DNA of 22,346 nucleotides from Microbacteriaceae bacterium UBA6152 (GCA_002423075.1 DIUS01000011.1:1-22346), one strand, 5' to 3'; shown: positions 1 to 8,471, numbered from the stretch's first letter. The notes: generated from the sequence alone by a model not told the origin. Numbers and translations are program-made.

Positions 1-2215
1 CGTCGTAGATGCCCAGCTCAGCACTGTTCCGGAAGTCGGTGCGGGCCTCCTCGCAGTAGATCCAGTCATCGGTCGGATACGACGCGAGCGCGAGCCCGAG
101 GTCGCTGCGCGCGAGGGTGCCGGTTGACACCACTGTGTCGCCGGGCTCGGGTGGACCCGAGTAGGTGATGCCCGAGGGGGTCTTCGCCGTCGGGCCCGCC
201 CAGGGCTCGGCGAGCCAGACCTCGGCAGGTGGATAACTTTGGATGTCGAAGCACGCGCCCCGGTAAGCCTGATCTGTCGCGGACTGCGCGATCCCCGGAC
301 GGAACTCGACGGCCGGATCGACGAATTGAGGGGCAGTGTCATCGGTCCACTGCTTCGTCTGCGTCATGTCGATGGTCACCGAACGTGAGGCATACCCCTC
401 GCTGCCCGCTCCACTCGCGCCGGCGACGGCGAGCGCGCGCACCGAGAGATCGGTGATGAGTCCGTCGACGGCCTCCAGCGAAGCGGCCGCGAGCGACGCC
501 GCGAGAGCATCGTCGAGCACGAGGGTGCCTGCGTCGTCAATGACGTCAGGTTGTCCCGGCACCTTGAGTGAACGCCACAACCACGGATCGATGGTGCGTG
601 AGCCCGCCGACCCTTCCGCGGTCGGAGTCAACTCCACGGGGTAGGTGTAGAGCACCCCCGACGTCGGCAGTCCTGTCGACGCGGCGCCGATGCGCGCCAA
701 CGAGACCTGAATCAACGCCGTGCGAAGCGCCGGATCGCGGCTCTCGACGGTCAGGGTCACCGGCACATCTTTCGAGAGATACACCGTCGGCTCAGCCAGT
801 TCGTCAAGCTGCACGTCGATGTAGGCACCATCAAAACTCTCGAGCGACGCCGTCAGCGTCAATTCGCGGGGCGGGGCGGCGACGCCCGGTTTGCGTGCTC
901 CCGCCGGCTGACACGGACCCCCTGAGACCGTCGAACCCTCGGTCGTCGGCGGCTGGATGCTCGCCCTGCAGAAGAGCCCCGACCCCACCTGCACGGCCTC
1001 GCTGCCATCCCGGTGCCACAGCTCCAGATCGACCTGGTCGGAGAGCTCGACCGAGACGAACGACCGCAGATCGGCGGCCACGCTCGACGGCAGAAACTCC
1101 CCATCAGTGGCCGGTATGCGCTGCCACGGTCCGCGGTCGATCGAGACATAGAGGTAGGGGTCGGGCACATCGATCTCCGACGAGAGCGCGCCGTTGACGA
1201 TGATCGCGTCACCTGACCAGCCGAGGTCAGCACACTCCGCGGGCACGGTGACGGAGATCGGCACGGAAGGGCCGTTCAGCCCGCTGACGTCATCGGTGAC
1301 CCTCGGCAGGAACGCGACGAGAGTCAGCAGCCCGATGGGCAACCCGCCCAGCCGAGTCGACTCGCCATTGCTCACCTCGCCCACCTTGCGCAGCTCGGGT
1401 CCTGCGTAGATCCAGAGTTCGTCGGCGGGGTCAGTCGCCGATACGACCACGTCGCAATCGTCGACCGTCGCGGTGATCCGGTCGAGCCACGACGATGACG
1501 GAAGGTCGTACCGAGCCGCATCGTCGGCGATCGACGGGGGTGCCACGGGCGCGCTGACATAGGTGCCGGGCACCATCGGCTCGTTGAACGACGCGACTCG
1601 CGCGCTGGATAGCAGCTGCTCGGGCTCGAGTGCGAGCCGGCCCGCGATCGACATCAGAGTGTCGCCGGGCACGGAGCGCAGCCGTGAGATCGGGGCCGGG
1701 GCTGCCACGGTTGACGAGAGCTGGGCCGTCAGTCCGAGGTCGGCGGGCAGATCGAGCACCGAGGTCGACAGCAGTGCAGAGTGTGCCGCGCCGCCATCGG
1801 CGGTGATGGCGCGGGCCAGCAAGGGCCGATCGCCCGCGATGGTCGGCACATGATCGAGCTCGAGCGAGAGCACGAACGAGCCGTCGGTGAGTTGAGTGGT
1901 CGGCACGTCATCGATCGCGAGGACGAGACGATCGGCATCCCAGAGCTCGACCCGCTCGATCGGTTCTGATGACTGCCCGGTGACAGCGACGCTGATCGCG
2001 CCACCGCGCTCGACTGCGGGAGAGGAGGCGGCGCTGAGACTCAAGGGAAAGGCGCTCGGAGCACGGTCGGCTCGGTTGGGGACAGTCTCGAAGGGAGACC
2101 CGAATTTGGTGATGGCGATGACACCTGCGGCGACGATCAGGCTGAGCGCGACCACGGCAGCGATGGCCGCGAACCACGGACGCGACAGGGTCGACCATCG
2201 AGCCTCGCTAGCCAT
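1..2215 (-). CDS. Large membrane-anchored surface protein with LysM-like segment (partial, runs off left edge)
   Basis: Reading the minus strand from an ATG at 2215 gives about 738 codons without a stop; the frame leaves the window at base 1, so the C-terminus is missing. Seen: a short N-terminal cytoplasmic stretch, one hydrophobic segment at about residues 14-36 (WFAAIAAVVALSLIVAAGV), then a long extracytoplasmic region. Residues about 65-120 look like an Ig-like or beta-sandwich module (EPIERVELWDADRLVLAIDD). Residues about 178-222 look like a degenerate LysM motif (RSVPGDTLMSIAGRLALEPE followed by FNEPMVPGTYVSAP). The remainder is acidic and Ser/Thr/Val/Pro-rich with scattered cysteines. 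The start lies 2 nt after the stop of the upstream lipoprotein gene and lacks a clear Shine-Dalgarno, so translation is probably coupled. A cell-wall-associated role is inferred from the LysM-like motif; the exact function is unknown. Confidence 0.8.
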   Translation of the reverse strand, partial: MASEARWSTLSRPWFAAIAAVVALSLIVAAGVIAITKFGSPFETVPNRADRAPSAFPLSLSAASSPAVERGGAISVAVTGQSSEPIERVELWDADRLVLAIDDVPTTQLTDGSFVLSLELDHVPTIAGDRPLLARAITADGGAAHSALLSTSVLDLPADLGLTAQLSSTVAAPAPISRLRSVPGDTLMSIAGRLALEPEQLLSSARVASFNEPMVPGTYVSAPVAPPSIADDAARYDLPSSSWLDRITATVDDCDVVVSATDPADELWIYAGPELRKVGEVSNGESTRLGGLPIGLLTLVAFLPRVTDDVSGLNGPSVPISVTVPAECADLGWSGDAIIVNGALSSEIDVPDPYLYVSIDRGPWQRIPATDGEFLPSSVAADLRSFVSVELSDQVDLELWHRDGSEAVQVGSGLFCRASIQPPTTEGSTVSGGPCQPAGARKPGVAAPPRELTLTASLESFDGAYIDVQLDELAEPTVYLSKDVPVTLTVESRDPALRTALIQVSLARIGAASTGLPTSGVLYTYPVELTPTAEGSAGSRTIDPWLWRSLKVPGQPDVIDDAGTLVLDDALAASLAAASLEAVDGLITDLSVRALAVAGASGAGSEGYASRSVTIDMTQTKQWTDDTAPQFVDPAVEFRPGIAQSATDQAYRGACFDIQSYPPAEVWLAEPWAGPTAKTPSGITYSGPPEPGDTVVSTGTLARSDLGLALASYPTDDWIYCEEARTDFRNSAELGIYD

Positions 2216-2217
2216 AG

Positions 2218-2754
2218 CTACTCGGTCAGCGCGAACTGAACGCAGATTCGCCCAATGACCGTCGTCGTCGTGTCGATCGTGGTCTCGATGTCAAGGAACC
2301 CCGCGTAGGGCCCTCCATCGACTCCGCCGACCGCTTCGGGGCCCTGGAACGTGAAGACACCGCCTTCTTCGTCGAAGAAGAATGACCCGGTCGAGGGCGC
2401 CACCTCGCCGCTTCCGGTGATATAGCTCGACGTCCAGCCGTAGCTCGGGTAGGCATCTTCGTCGTGCGCCGAGTAGGTGAAGGTGATCGTGTCTCCCGCC
2501 TCCAGCGGATACACATCGAGTGCGGGTTCGACCGACAGCGCCGGGTCGAGAAAGAGGTCGTAGCCCTCGACGGTGACGCCCGAGCAGTCGAGCGAACCTT
2601 CCGAGCCGCCCTCGCTCGAGCCGGCGTCCGTCGGAGTTTCGCCGCCGGTCGATGCCCCATCGTTCGAGGCTGACGGCGCACACCCGACCATCACGAATGT
2701 GCTGATGAGAACGAGCGGAAGGAGCGTTGTGAGCGTCGGTCGAGGCATAGCCAC
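2218..2754 (-). CDS. Small acidic lipoprotein of unknown function
   Basis: The 178-residue product starts at a GTG preceded by GAGG at 8 nt; an in-frame ATG two codons later (2748) is an alternative start. It has a lipoprotein signal peptide: basic N-terminus, hydrophobic core (LLPLVLISTFVMVG) and lipobox VMVGC with the lipidated Cys at residue 25. A low-complexity Ser/Gly/Glu/Thr linker (about 27-54) follows, then a compact acidic domain of about 120 residues predicted to be beta-rich, with two further Cys (about 57 and 172) that could form a disulfide. I do not recognise the family. The gene follows the LuxR-type regulator by 42 nt and precedes the LysM-like surface protein by 2 nt, so the lipoprotein and surface protein are probably co-translated and may work together at the cell envelope (inference). 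Confidence 0.8.
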   Translation of the reverse strand: MAMPRPTLTTLLPLVLISTFVMVGCAPSASNDGASTGGETPTDAGSSEGGSEGSLDCSGVTVEGYDLFLDPALSVEPALDVYPLEAGDTITFTYSAHDEDAYPSYGWTSSYITGSGEVAPSTGSFFFDEEGGVFTFQGPEAVGGVDGGPYAGFLDIETTIDTTTTVIGRICVQFALTE

Positions 2755-2796
2755 AGCCTGGGCCTCGGGAGCCGCGCCCGACAGTGGGGATGCGGA

Positions 2797-4512
2797 TTAT
2801 TCGTCGGGGTTCGGGATGCTGCGCACGAGCCGCGCAATGGCCACACGCGACCCGACTCCCCACCGGCGTTGGATCTCGGCAATGTACTTCTCCACCGTCT
2901 TCGGGCTAACGCCGAGCTCGCGGCCGATCTCAGCGTTGCCGAGACCCGTGGCGACGCGCACGGCGACAGCGGTGAGCTGGGGAGTCAGCGGTGCGGACGG
3001 CGGTTCGACATCGCCCGGAAAGAGCTCGGCCATGCGGGCGGCGACGACGAACCGTGAGGCGGCACCGAAAGCGGCCAGCACTCGCGAGACGTGCGCGCGC
3101 ACAGTGTGCTCAGAGAGGTGCAGCGCTGCGGCAATCTCGAGGTTACGCAGACCCTCGGCGACCAGCACGGCCACTTCCCGCTCGCGCGCTGAGAGCCCGT
3201 TCCAGCCGACCCCGGTGATCGGCGGCAGTCGCCGACCCGACGCCCGCAGCTCGCGCACGGCTGCGCGCTGCGCAGCCACATGGCCAGTGCTCTCGGCAGA
3301 GGCCGCGAGGGCGATCAATCGAGACGCGCCAGAGTCGGCGTCGGCCGCGGCTCGCCGAGCGCGCGCGGCGAGCACTTCGGCCTCTGCAGCCTCGACGGCT
3401 CGCCCCTCTCCACGCGCGAGTTCGATCGCTTGCTCTGCAGCCTGCAGGGCTCGAGTCGGATCCCCGTCGAGCAGTGCCGTACGGGCAACAATGCGATGCG
3501 CGGTCGATGCGGCGATCGGGTCGTCGAGTAACGGGCGCGCGAGTGCCGCCCACGCTTCGGCGGCATCGGGGTCGCTCTCATCGGCAGCCGCGCTGACGAG
3601 TAGTTCGAGGCAGAGCGCTCGATCGACGGTCGTGAGCAGTGAGACTGAGAGATCGCCACCCGCAATGAGCGCGAATCGCGCGGCGCGGCGCGTGTCACCC
3701 AGCGCCACGAGTCCGAACGCGGCCAGCAAGAAGCAGCCGCGCGTCAGGTAGTCCCGAGGAACCGGGCTCTCGGCCTCGAGCGCGTCGGCGAGCGCACGCA
3801 CCTCGACCCGTTCAGCAGCATTGCCGCGCACAAGAATCTCTGTCGCCGCCCGCAACTGGCGAGTGAGCAGAGCCGTGCTCGACGGGACGTGCGCAAGACG
3901 ATCGATCGCCAGGTCGATGCGACCGCGGAAGGTGAAGACTCGCACGTGCAGGATTGCGAGCGCGATACCGAAGGCGTGCGGTTCGCCGTCTCGCTCGAGA
4001 AATGCGGGGTCGAAGATCCCGCTCACGGCGAGCACCTGCTCGGCCAGGTGCAGTCGTGCGCTCGCGATCGCCGCCTCGGCGACGAGGTATCGAGCGAACA
4101 CGGCCAGGTCACGATGCTCGGTGACGATCAGGTCGTCGAGCTCTGACAGAGCACGGAAGGCGTCGAGCAGGGGGTCGCCACCAGAGCCCTCGGTCGGTGC
4201 GGTTCCTGCCCACCCCAGAGAGAGCCCACCCACAAACGGTCTGCCAGTCTGCGCGAGGGCCCGTGCTGCTCGAGCCGTCGCTCGTGCCAGCACGTCATCG
4301 ACGGCACAGATCTCGAGCGCCTCGTCTGCGCTTGCCGCTGCTTCGTCGAATCGCGACGACATGAAGAACGCAAAGCTCTGCAGCGCGAGTACGTGCGGGT
4401 CTCGCTCAGCCGACGTGCCGTCAAGGGCTGCGCGGCAGTACGCCACACCCCGATCGGGCTCCGCCGCGACGAGCGCGTCGAGAACGGCGGCGAGGTCTTC
4501 GCGGCGGCTCAC
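2797..4512 (-). CDS. LuxR-type transcriptional regulator with two tandem C-terminal HTH domains
   Basis: The GTG start at 4512 overlaps the mutM stop (GTGA), giving 571 residues. The frame is open further upstream into mutM, but that part is a shadow. Residues 1-430 are Ala/Leu/Arg-rich helical repeats resembling a TPR-like sensor; no Walker A motif is visible, so this is not a full LAL/MalT ATPase. The C-terminus carries two LuxR-type HTH segments. The first is at about 439-497 (GLSAREREVAVLVAEG, then LSEHTVRAHVSRVL). The second is at about 509-565 (LTPQLTAVAVRVATGLGNAE, then VSPKTVEKYIAEIQRRWGV). Both keep the characteristic TVxxHV / TVEKYI recognition helix. DNA binding is therefore well supported; the signal and targets are unknown. 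Coupling to mutM suggests co-expression with the rnc-mutM block. The lipoprotein and surface-protein genes just downstream are candidate targets (inference). Confidence 0.88.
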   Translation of the reverse strand: MSRREDLAAVLDALVAAEPDRGVAYCRAALDGTSAERDPHVLALQSFAFFMSSRFDEAAASADEALEICAVDDVLARATARAARALAQTGRPFVGGLSLGWAGTAPTEGSGGDPLLDAFRALSELDDLIVTEHRDLAVFARYLVAEAAIASARLHLAEQVLAVSGIFDPAFLERDGEPHAFGIALAILHVRVFTFRGRIDLAIDRLAHVPSSTALLTRQLRAATEILVRGNAAERVEVRALADALEAESPVPRDYLTRGCFLLAAFGLVALGDTRRAARFALIAGGDLSVSLLTTVDRALCLELLVSAAADESDPDAAEAWAALARPLLDDPIAASTAHRIVARTALLDGDPTRALQAAEQAIELARGEGRAVEAAEAEVLAARARRAAADADSGASRLIALAASAESTGHVAAQRAAVRELRASGRRLPPITGVGWNGLSAREREVAVLVAEGLRNLEIAAALHLSEHTVRAHVSRVLAAFGAASRFVVAARMAELFPGDVEPPSAPLTPQLTAVAVRVATGLGNAEIGRELGVSPKTVEKYIAEIQRRWGVGSRVAIARLVRSIPNPDE

Positions 4513-5447
4513 GACGCCGCCGAGTTCGAGCGACGGATCTTCTGGCAGCGCGGGCAGAAGTGCGAGCCGCGGTTCATGAAATGCTCGCGCACGATGAGCC
4601 GGCCGCAGCGCGCGCACGGTCGACCCTGCTGGCCGTAGGCGCGCAGCGAGTGGCTGAAGTAGCCCGACGTTCCATTGACGTTGACGTACTGCGCATCGAA
4701 CGAGGTTCCGCCTTCGACGAGGGCGCGGCGCAGCACTGTGCGCACCTCGGCCAGCAGCGCGCCGCTCTTGCGCGCCGAGAGAGTCTCGGTGGGCTGGTCG
4801 TAGTGCACGCGTGCGGCCCACAGCGCCTCGTCGGCGTAGATGTTGCCGATGCCGCTGATGAGGGTCTGATCGAGCAGGGCGCGCTTGACGGTGGTGCGCT
4901 TCGCCGCGAGCCGACGCCGGTAAAGCCGCTCGTCGAACGCCGGATCGAGCGGGTCGCGCGCGATATGTGCGACCTGGCTCGGGATGCTCGCGAGCGGCAT
5001 CCCGTACCCCGCCGGCGCCCCGTCGGGCGTCGGCAGCAGCCCGTCGATCGCCATCGATCCGAAGATGCGCTGATCGACGAAGTCGACCCTCAGCGGGCCG
5101 TGCAGCGGATGCGTCAGCGCGAACCGCACGCGCGTGAGTGCAGAAGCCTCGGCATCGACAGCCCGCAGCAGCACCTGGCCGCTCATGCCGAGGTGCGCGA
5201 CGAGGGCCTCGGTAGGAGCATCCGCCCCGGCTAGAGACAGCCCCTGAATCGGCAGCCACAGATACTTGCCACGCCGCACCGCGCCCAGCAGCGTCGCGCC
5301 CGTCAGCCGCTCGATGAAGTCTTCACTCGGCCCGACGTGCCGACGCAGCGAGCGCTCGTCGAGAACCTCGACCGCGTCGATGCGCGCGCCGGTGACGGCC
5401 GGTTCGAGACCGTGTCGAACGACCTCGACTTCGGGCAGCTCGGGCAC
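4509..5447 (-). CDS. mutM: Formamidopyrimidine-DNA glycosylase (Fpg/MutM)
   Basis: The 312-residue protein starts at GTG and begins PELPEVEVVRHGLEP after Met removal, giving the catalytic N-terminal proline and adjacent glutamate of the Fpg family. A conserved lysine lies in GKYLWL (about residue 61). The C-terminal zinc finger is complete: Cys278, Cys281, Cys298 and Cys301 in a C-x2-C-x16-C-x2-C arrangement. The family excises oxidised purines such as 8-oxoguanine and cleaves the abasic site. The gene begins 3 nt after the rnc stop, and its stop overlaps the start of the LuxR-type gene, so it is in the middle of a tightly coupled operon. The length is slightly above the usual 270-295 residues. 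Confidence 0.97.
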   Translation of the reverse strand: MPELPEVEVVRHGLEPAVTGARIDAVEVLDERSLRRHVGPSEDFIERLTGATLLGAVRRGKYLWLPIQGLSLAGADAPTEALVAHLGMSGQVLLRAVDAEASALTRVRFALTHPLHGPLRVDFVDQRIFGSMAIDGLLPTPDGAPAGYGMPLASIPSQVAHIARDPLDPAFDERLYRRRLAAKRTTVKRALLDQTLISGIGNIYADEALWAARVHYDQPTETLSARKSGALLAEVRTVLRRALVEGGTSFDAQYVNVNGTSGYFSHSLRAYGQQGRPCARCGRLIVREHFMNRGSHFCPRCQKIRRSNSAAS

Positions 5448-5450
5448 GCC

Positions 5451-6191
5451 TCAGCGCCGCGACTGCAGGGTGGTGAAGGCCTCGAGAGCGGCGCCCATCT
5501 CGGCCTGCTTCTTGCTGCTGCCCTGGCCGGTGGCAACCGGCTTGTCGGCGAGCACGACCGTGGCGGTGAACACCTTCGAGTGGTCGGGACCCTCGTCGGC
5601 GATCTCGTAGGTCGGCAGCCCCAGCCCGAGGCGAGCTGCGAGCTCTTGCAGTGAGGTCTTCGGATCCATACCCGCGCCGAACCGCTCGGGGTCGGCGAGC
5701 AACGGCGCGATGAGGCGCAGGACGAGATCGGTGGCCACCTCGCCGCCGAGGTCGAGGTAGGCAGCGCCGATCAGAGCTTCGACAGTGTCGGCGAGAATCG
5801 ATGACTTCTCGCGGCCGCCCGTGAGCTCTTCGCCCTTGCCGAGCTTGAGATGTTCGCCGAGACCGATCGAGATTGCGACCTCGGCCAGGGCAACGGCCGA
5901 GACGAGCGAGGCCCGACGCTTGGCGAGGTCACCTTCGCTCAGATCGGGGTAGGTCGTGTAGAGCATGACCGTGACAGCCTGCCCGAGAATGGCGTCGCCG
6001 AGAAACTCGAGGCGCTCGTTGGTCGCGACGCCGCCGTTCTCATACGCCCACGATCGGTGTGTGAGCGCCAGGTCGAGCAACTCGGGCGCAATCTCGAGGC
6101 CGAGCGCGCGAGAAAGACCGGAGTGATCAACCCCGGTCTGGGTGTCGGCCGATTCAGTCTCGGAACGAGACCGTGGCACCGACGAGTTCAT
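5451..6191 (-). CDS. rnc: Ribonuclease III
   Basis: The 246-residue product has the RNase III signature ERLEFLGDAILG (about residues 59-70; metal-binding Glu62 and Asp66) and the second acidic pair in SSILADTVEALIGAAYLD (Asp135, Glu138). A C-terminal double-stranded RNA-binding domain spans about 175-243 (DPKTSLQELAARLGL, then SSKKQAEMGAA). It processes rRNA precursors and structured mRNAs. The ATG at 6191 is the only sensible start, but it has no Shine-Dalgarno and its first two bases lie in the 3' arm of a hairpin (6190-6207). Translation may depend on coupling to rpmF, whose stop is 19 nt upstream. The rpmF-rnc-mutM order is typical of actinobacteria. Confidence 0.97.
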   Translation of the reverse strand: MNSSVPRSRSETESADTQTGVDHSGLSRALGLEIAPELLDLALTHRSWAYENGGVATNERLEFLGDAILGQAVTVMLYTTYPDLSEGDLAKRRASLVSAVALAEVAISIGLGEHLKLGKGEELTGGREKSSILADTVEALIGAAYLDLGGEVATDLVLRLIAPLLADPERFGAGMDPKTSLQELAARLGLGLPTYEIADEGPDHSKVFTATVVLADKPVATGQGSSKKQAEMGAALEAFTTLQSRR

Positions 6192-6207
6192 CGGCTGACG
6201 AGCCGAT
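6190..6207 (-). promoter_or_regulatory. Hairpin covering the rnc start codon
   Basis: On the transcript strand ATCGGCT-CGTC-AGCCGAT forms a perfect 7-bp stem with a 4-nt loop. The last two bases of the 3' arm are the A and U of the rnc AUG. It lies between the rpmF stop and rnc, where no Shine-Dalgarno is visible. A translation-gating element or a processing site is plausible (inference). Confidence 0.5.
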
Positions 6208-6210
6208 TAA

Positions 6211-6414
6211 TCAGACGTCGGCGACCTTGCGGCCCTTGTACTCCATGTACAGGGGCGTGCCGGCGGAGTCTTCGACGACCTTCGCGCGGTGCGGGAGGCT
6301 GTAGACGACCTTGCCGTTCTCGATGGTCTTGACCAGGGTGGGAACCTCGGCCTTCCACTGCGAACGACGTGCGTGGGTGTTGGCGCGCGACTTCTTCCGC
6401 TTGGGAACAGCCAT
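6211..6414 (-). CDS. rpmF: 50S ribosomal protein L32
   Basis: The 67-residue basic protein starts [20 protein letters not shown], the hallmark N-terminus of bacterial L32. The ATG at 6414 is chosen because it matches the family start and is preceded by a purine-rich AGAGAG sequence; a longer in-frame extension to 6450 is not supported. It contains no cysteine, so it is the form without a zinc ribbon. It lies between the DUF177 gene (51 nt upstream) and rnc (19 nt downstream), the usual actinobacterial order. It is a component of the large ribosomal subunit. Confidence 0.97.
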   Translation of the reverse strand: MAVPKRKKSRANTHARRSQWKAEVPTLVKTIENGKVVYSLPHRAKVVEDSAGTPLYMEYKGRKVADV

Positions 6415-6465
6415 GATGTCTCTCTTCTCTCTCACCACCGCCGTGCGCATGAGCGCACCGCGGTG

Positions 6466-6987
6466 TCAGTCTGATTTGGCCTGAAAGCCTTCGAGCGCGG
6501 CCCACCGGGGATCGATGGTCTCACTCGGCCGCCGTTCCGGATGGTCTGCCAGGCGCTCACCCGTCACGGGGTCGAGCCCCGGGCAATCGTCTCGGCACAC
6601 CGGCTGGAACGGCAGTGCGAGCACTACCGCGTCACGAACGACCGGTTCAACATCCACGTGGGTTTCGTGAACCTGGTAGTCATCGGCAACCTCAGGAGAA
6701 TACGCGAAAAGCTCCTGAAAGTCGACGTGAAGATCGATCGCGACTTCGTCGAGGCACCGCACGCACTCAGCGATCGCGGTCGTTCGCGCCTGACCTGTCA
6801 CCAGAATGCCATCGTGCAGACCTTCCAGTCGCAGGTCGAGCTCGAGCTCAGCGCCTGCCGGCACGATCGCCGCACCGGCACCGAGCTGCTCGGGCGTCGC
6901 GAGGTCGATGGTCTTCTCGCGCATCTCGCCAGGGCGGTGCACGATGTCGCGCACGTTCACGCGGTAGGGGCTGGAGGAGGCAGGCAT
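6466..6987 (-). CDS. DUF177 / YceD family protein
   Basis: The 173-residue product matches the YceD/DUF177 family commonly encoded just before rpmF. It has an N-terminal beta-rich part (VNVRDIVHRPGEMREKTIDL), a first cysteine pair AECVRCLDE (Cys75, Cys78), and a second pair PVCRDDCPGLDP (Cys131, Cys135), the usual DUF177 signature that could bind metal. The family is linked by conserved gene order and published plant and bacterial work to 23S rRNA or large-subunit biogenesis; the exact biochemical role is unsettled. It is the first gene of the rpmF-rnc-mutM operon. A TAGACT element ends 8 nt before its ATG with no Shine-Dalgarno between, so the transcript is probably leaderless. Confidence 0.92.
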   Translation of the reverse strand: MPASSSPYRVNVRDIVHRPGEMREKTIDLATPEQLGAGAAIVPAGAELELDLRLEGLHDGILVTGQARTTAIAECVRCLDEVAIDLHVDFQELFAYSPEVADDYQVHETHVDVEPVVRDAVVLALPFQPVCRDDCPGLDPVTGERLADHPERRPSETIDPRWAALEGFQAKSD

Positions 6988-6995
6988 AGCGTCTC

Positions 6996-7001
6996 AGTCT
7001 A
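6996..7001 (-). promoter_or_regulatory. Putative -10 element (leaderless promoter) of the DUF177-rpmF-rnc-mutM operon
   Basis: Minus-strand TAGACT fits the actinobacterial TAnnnT -10 consensus and is separated by 8 nt (GAGACGCT) from the ATG at 6987. That places the expected transcription start at or next to the start codon. No convincing -35 was found. Confidence 0.55.
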
Positions 7002-7112
7002 GCGGCGGTACTCCGGGCCCAGAGCGGCAGGTCAGTATCGGCAGACCACGTGGCCGCGAGCATCCGTCGCCCGATCGCAACGGGTGCCCGCGGCCACCCT
7101 CACGGTACGTTT

Positions 7113-8471
7113 CTAGTTCTGCGCAACAGCCGCGAAAGCGCCGTCATATGCCTGCAAGGCGACTGCGACTTGCTCGGGAGTCACGATGCAGGGCGGCACG
7201 ACGTGAATACGGTTGTCGGCCGTGAAGGGCAACACCTTGCGCGCCATGAGCTCGGCCTTGAGCCGGTTGATCACGTCGGCGCCAACGGGTTCGCGCGTCG
7301 CGCGGTCGGTGACAAGGTCGAGTGCCCAGAACACGCCCAGGCCGCGCACCTCGCCGATCATCGGGTGCTTCTCGGCGAGCGCCCGAAGGCCCGGTCCGAG
7401 GTGCTGCTCGCCGATCATCCGAGCGTTCTCGATGATCTTCTCGTCGGTCATCGCGTCGATCGAGGCGACGATCGAGGCGGCGGCGAGCGGATGCCCGCTG
7501 TAGGTGAGTCCGCCCGGAAACACGCGCTCGTCGAAGGCCGCGGCGATGCTCGGGCTCATGACCACGCCGCCCACGGGCACGTAGCCCGAGTTAACGCCCT
7601 TCGCGAAGGCGATGAGGTCGGGGGTCGCCCGGCTCGGGTTGATCGTCTCGTTCTGCCACGCGAACCAGTCGCCCGTGCGGCCGAAGCCTGCCATGACCTC
7701 GTCGGCGATCCAGACGATGTCGTACTTGTCGGCGATCGCCCGTACGCCCTCGAGGTAGCCGGCGGGCGGCGCGAAGATGCCCGCCGTGCCCGGAACCGAC
7801 TCGAGCAGGATGGCCGCGATCGTGCCCGGGCCCTCGGCCACAATGGTGCGCTCGAGGTGGCGCAGCGCGCGCTCGCATTCCTGCTCGGGGCTGTCGGAGT
7901 AGAACTCGCTGCGGTAGGTGAAGGGGCCGAAGAAGTGCACGTGCCCCGTCGAGTATTCGTTGGGCATGCGGCGCCAGTCGCCCGTCGCCGCGATCGCCGC
8001 GCCCGTATTGCCGTGGTAGCTGCGGTAGGTGCTCAGCACCTTGTGCTTGTGAGTGGTGAGGCGCGCCATGCGCACGGCGTTCTCGATCGCGTCCGCACCG
8101 CCGTTGGTGAAGAAGACCTTACTGAATCCGTCGCCCGCCTTCTCGACGATGCGCTTTGCCGCTTCGCCGCGCGCGAGGTTGGCGTGCGAGGGGGCGACCG
8201 TGGCGAGCTCGGCCGCCTGACGCTGAATCGCCTCGACGACCTTCGGGTGCGAGTGGCCGATGTTGGTGTTGACGAGCTGGCTCGAGAAGTCGAGGTAGGT
8301 CTCGCCGTCGTAGGTGAAGACCTCGCAGCCCCTGGCGCTCGCGACGACAAAGGGCTTCAGTGCCCCTTGCGCGCTCCACGAGTGAAAGACGAACTCGCGG
8401 TCGAGGTCGAAGGCTCGAACACCCTCTGCGGGGTCGAGGGCGGCATCAGTGTGTGACCGGTTATCGGCCAT
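7113..8471 (-). CDS. Class III PLP-dependent aminotransferase (candidate beta-alanine transaminase)
   Basis: The start ATG at 8471 is preceded by AAGGAA at 9 nt and gives 452 residues; the frame is open farther upstream but overlaps the binding-protein gene, so that part is rejected. Class III aminotransferase features are clear: glycine-rich cofactor loop FTNGGADAIENAVRMAR (about 121-137), SYHGNTGAA (about 151-159), the Asp that contacts the pyridine nitrogen in WIADEVMAGFGRTG (Asp257), and the Schiff-base lysine in FAKGVNSGYVPVGGV (Lys291). Family members use omega-amino acids such as beta-alanine, taurine or GABA. As the last gene of an operon with dihydropyrimidinase and ureidopropionase-like enzymes, the most likely substrate is beta-alanine (or 3-aminoisobutyrate), giving malonate semialdehyde (inference). 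No semialdehyde dehydrogenase is nearby. Confidence 0.9.
   Translation of the reverse strand: MADNRSHTDAALDPAEGVRAFDLDREFVFHSWSAQGALKPFVVASARGCEVFTYDGETYLDFSSQLVNTNIGHSHPKVVEAIQRQAAELATVAPSHANLARGEAAKRIVEKAGDGFSKVFFTNGGADAIENAVRMARLTTHKHKVLSTYRSYHGNTGAAIAATGDWRRMPNEYSTGHVHFFGPFTYRSEFYSDSPEQECERALRHLERTIVAEGPGTIAAILLESVPGTAGIFAPPAGYLEGVRAIADKYDIVWIADEVMAGFGRTGDWFAWQNETINPSRATPDLIAFAKGVNSGYVPVGGVVMSPSIAAAFDERVFPGGLTYSGHPLAAASIVASIDAMTDEKIIENARMIGEQHLGPGLRALAEKHPMIGEVRGLGVFWALDLVTDRATREPVGADVINRLKAELMARKVLPFTADNRIHVVPPCIVTPEQVAVALQAYDGAFAAVAQN

Noticed and set aside
4513..5259. N-terminal extension of the LuxR-type regulator frame into mutM
   Set aside because: mutM is coding here in another frame with a complete Fpg protein; the GTG at 4512 overlapping the mutM stop is the natural start.
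7082..7099. Possible terminator after the aminotransferase
   Set aside because: Only a 5-bp GGGTG/CACCC stem with no U-tract; too weak to call.
7050..8456. Long plus-strand open frame opposite the aminotransferase
   Set aside because: Antisense shadow; the minus strand carries a full class III aminotransferase with all catalytic residues.
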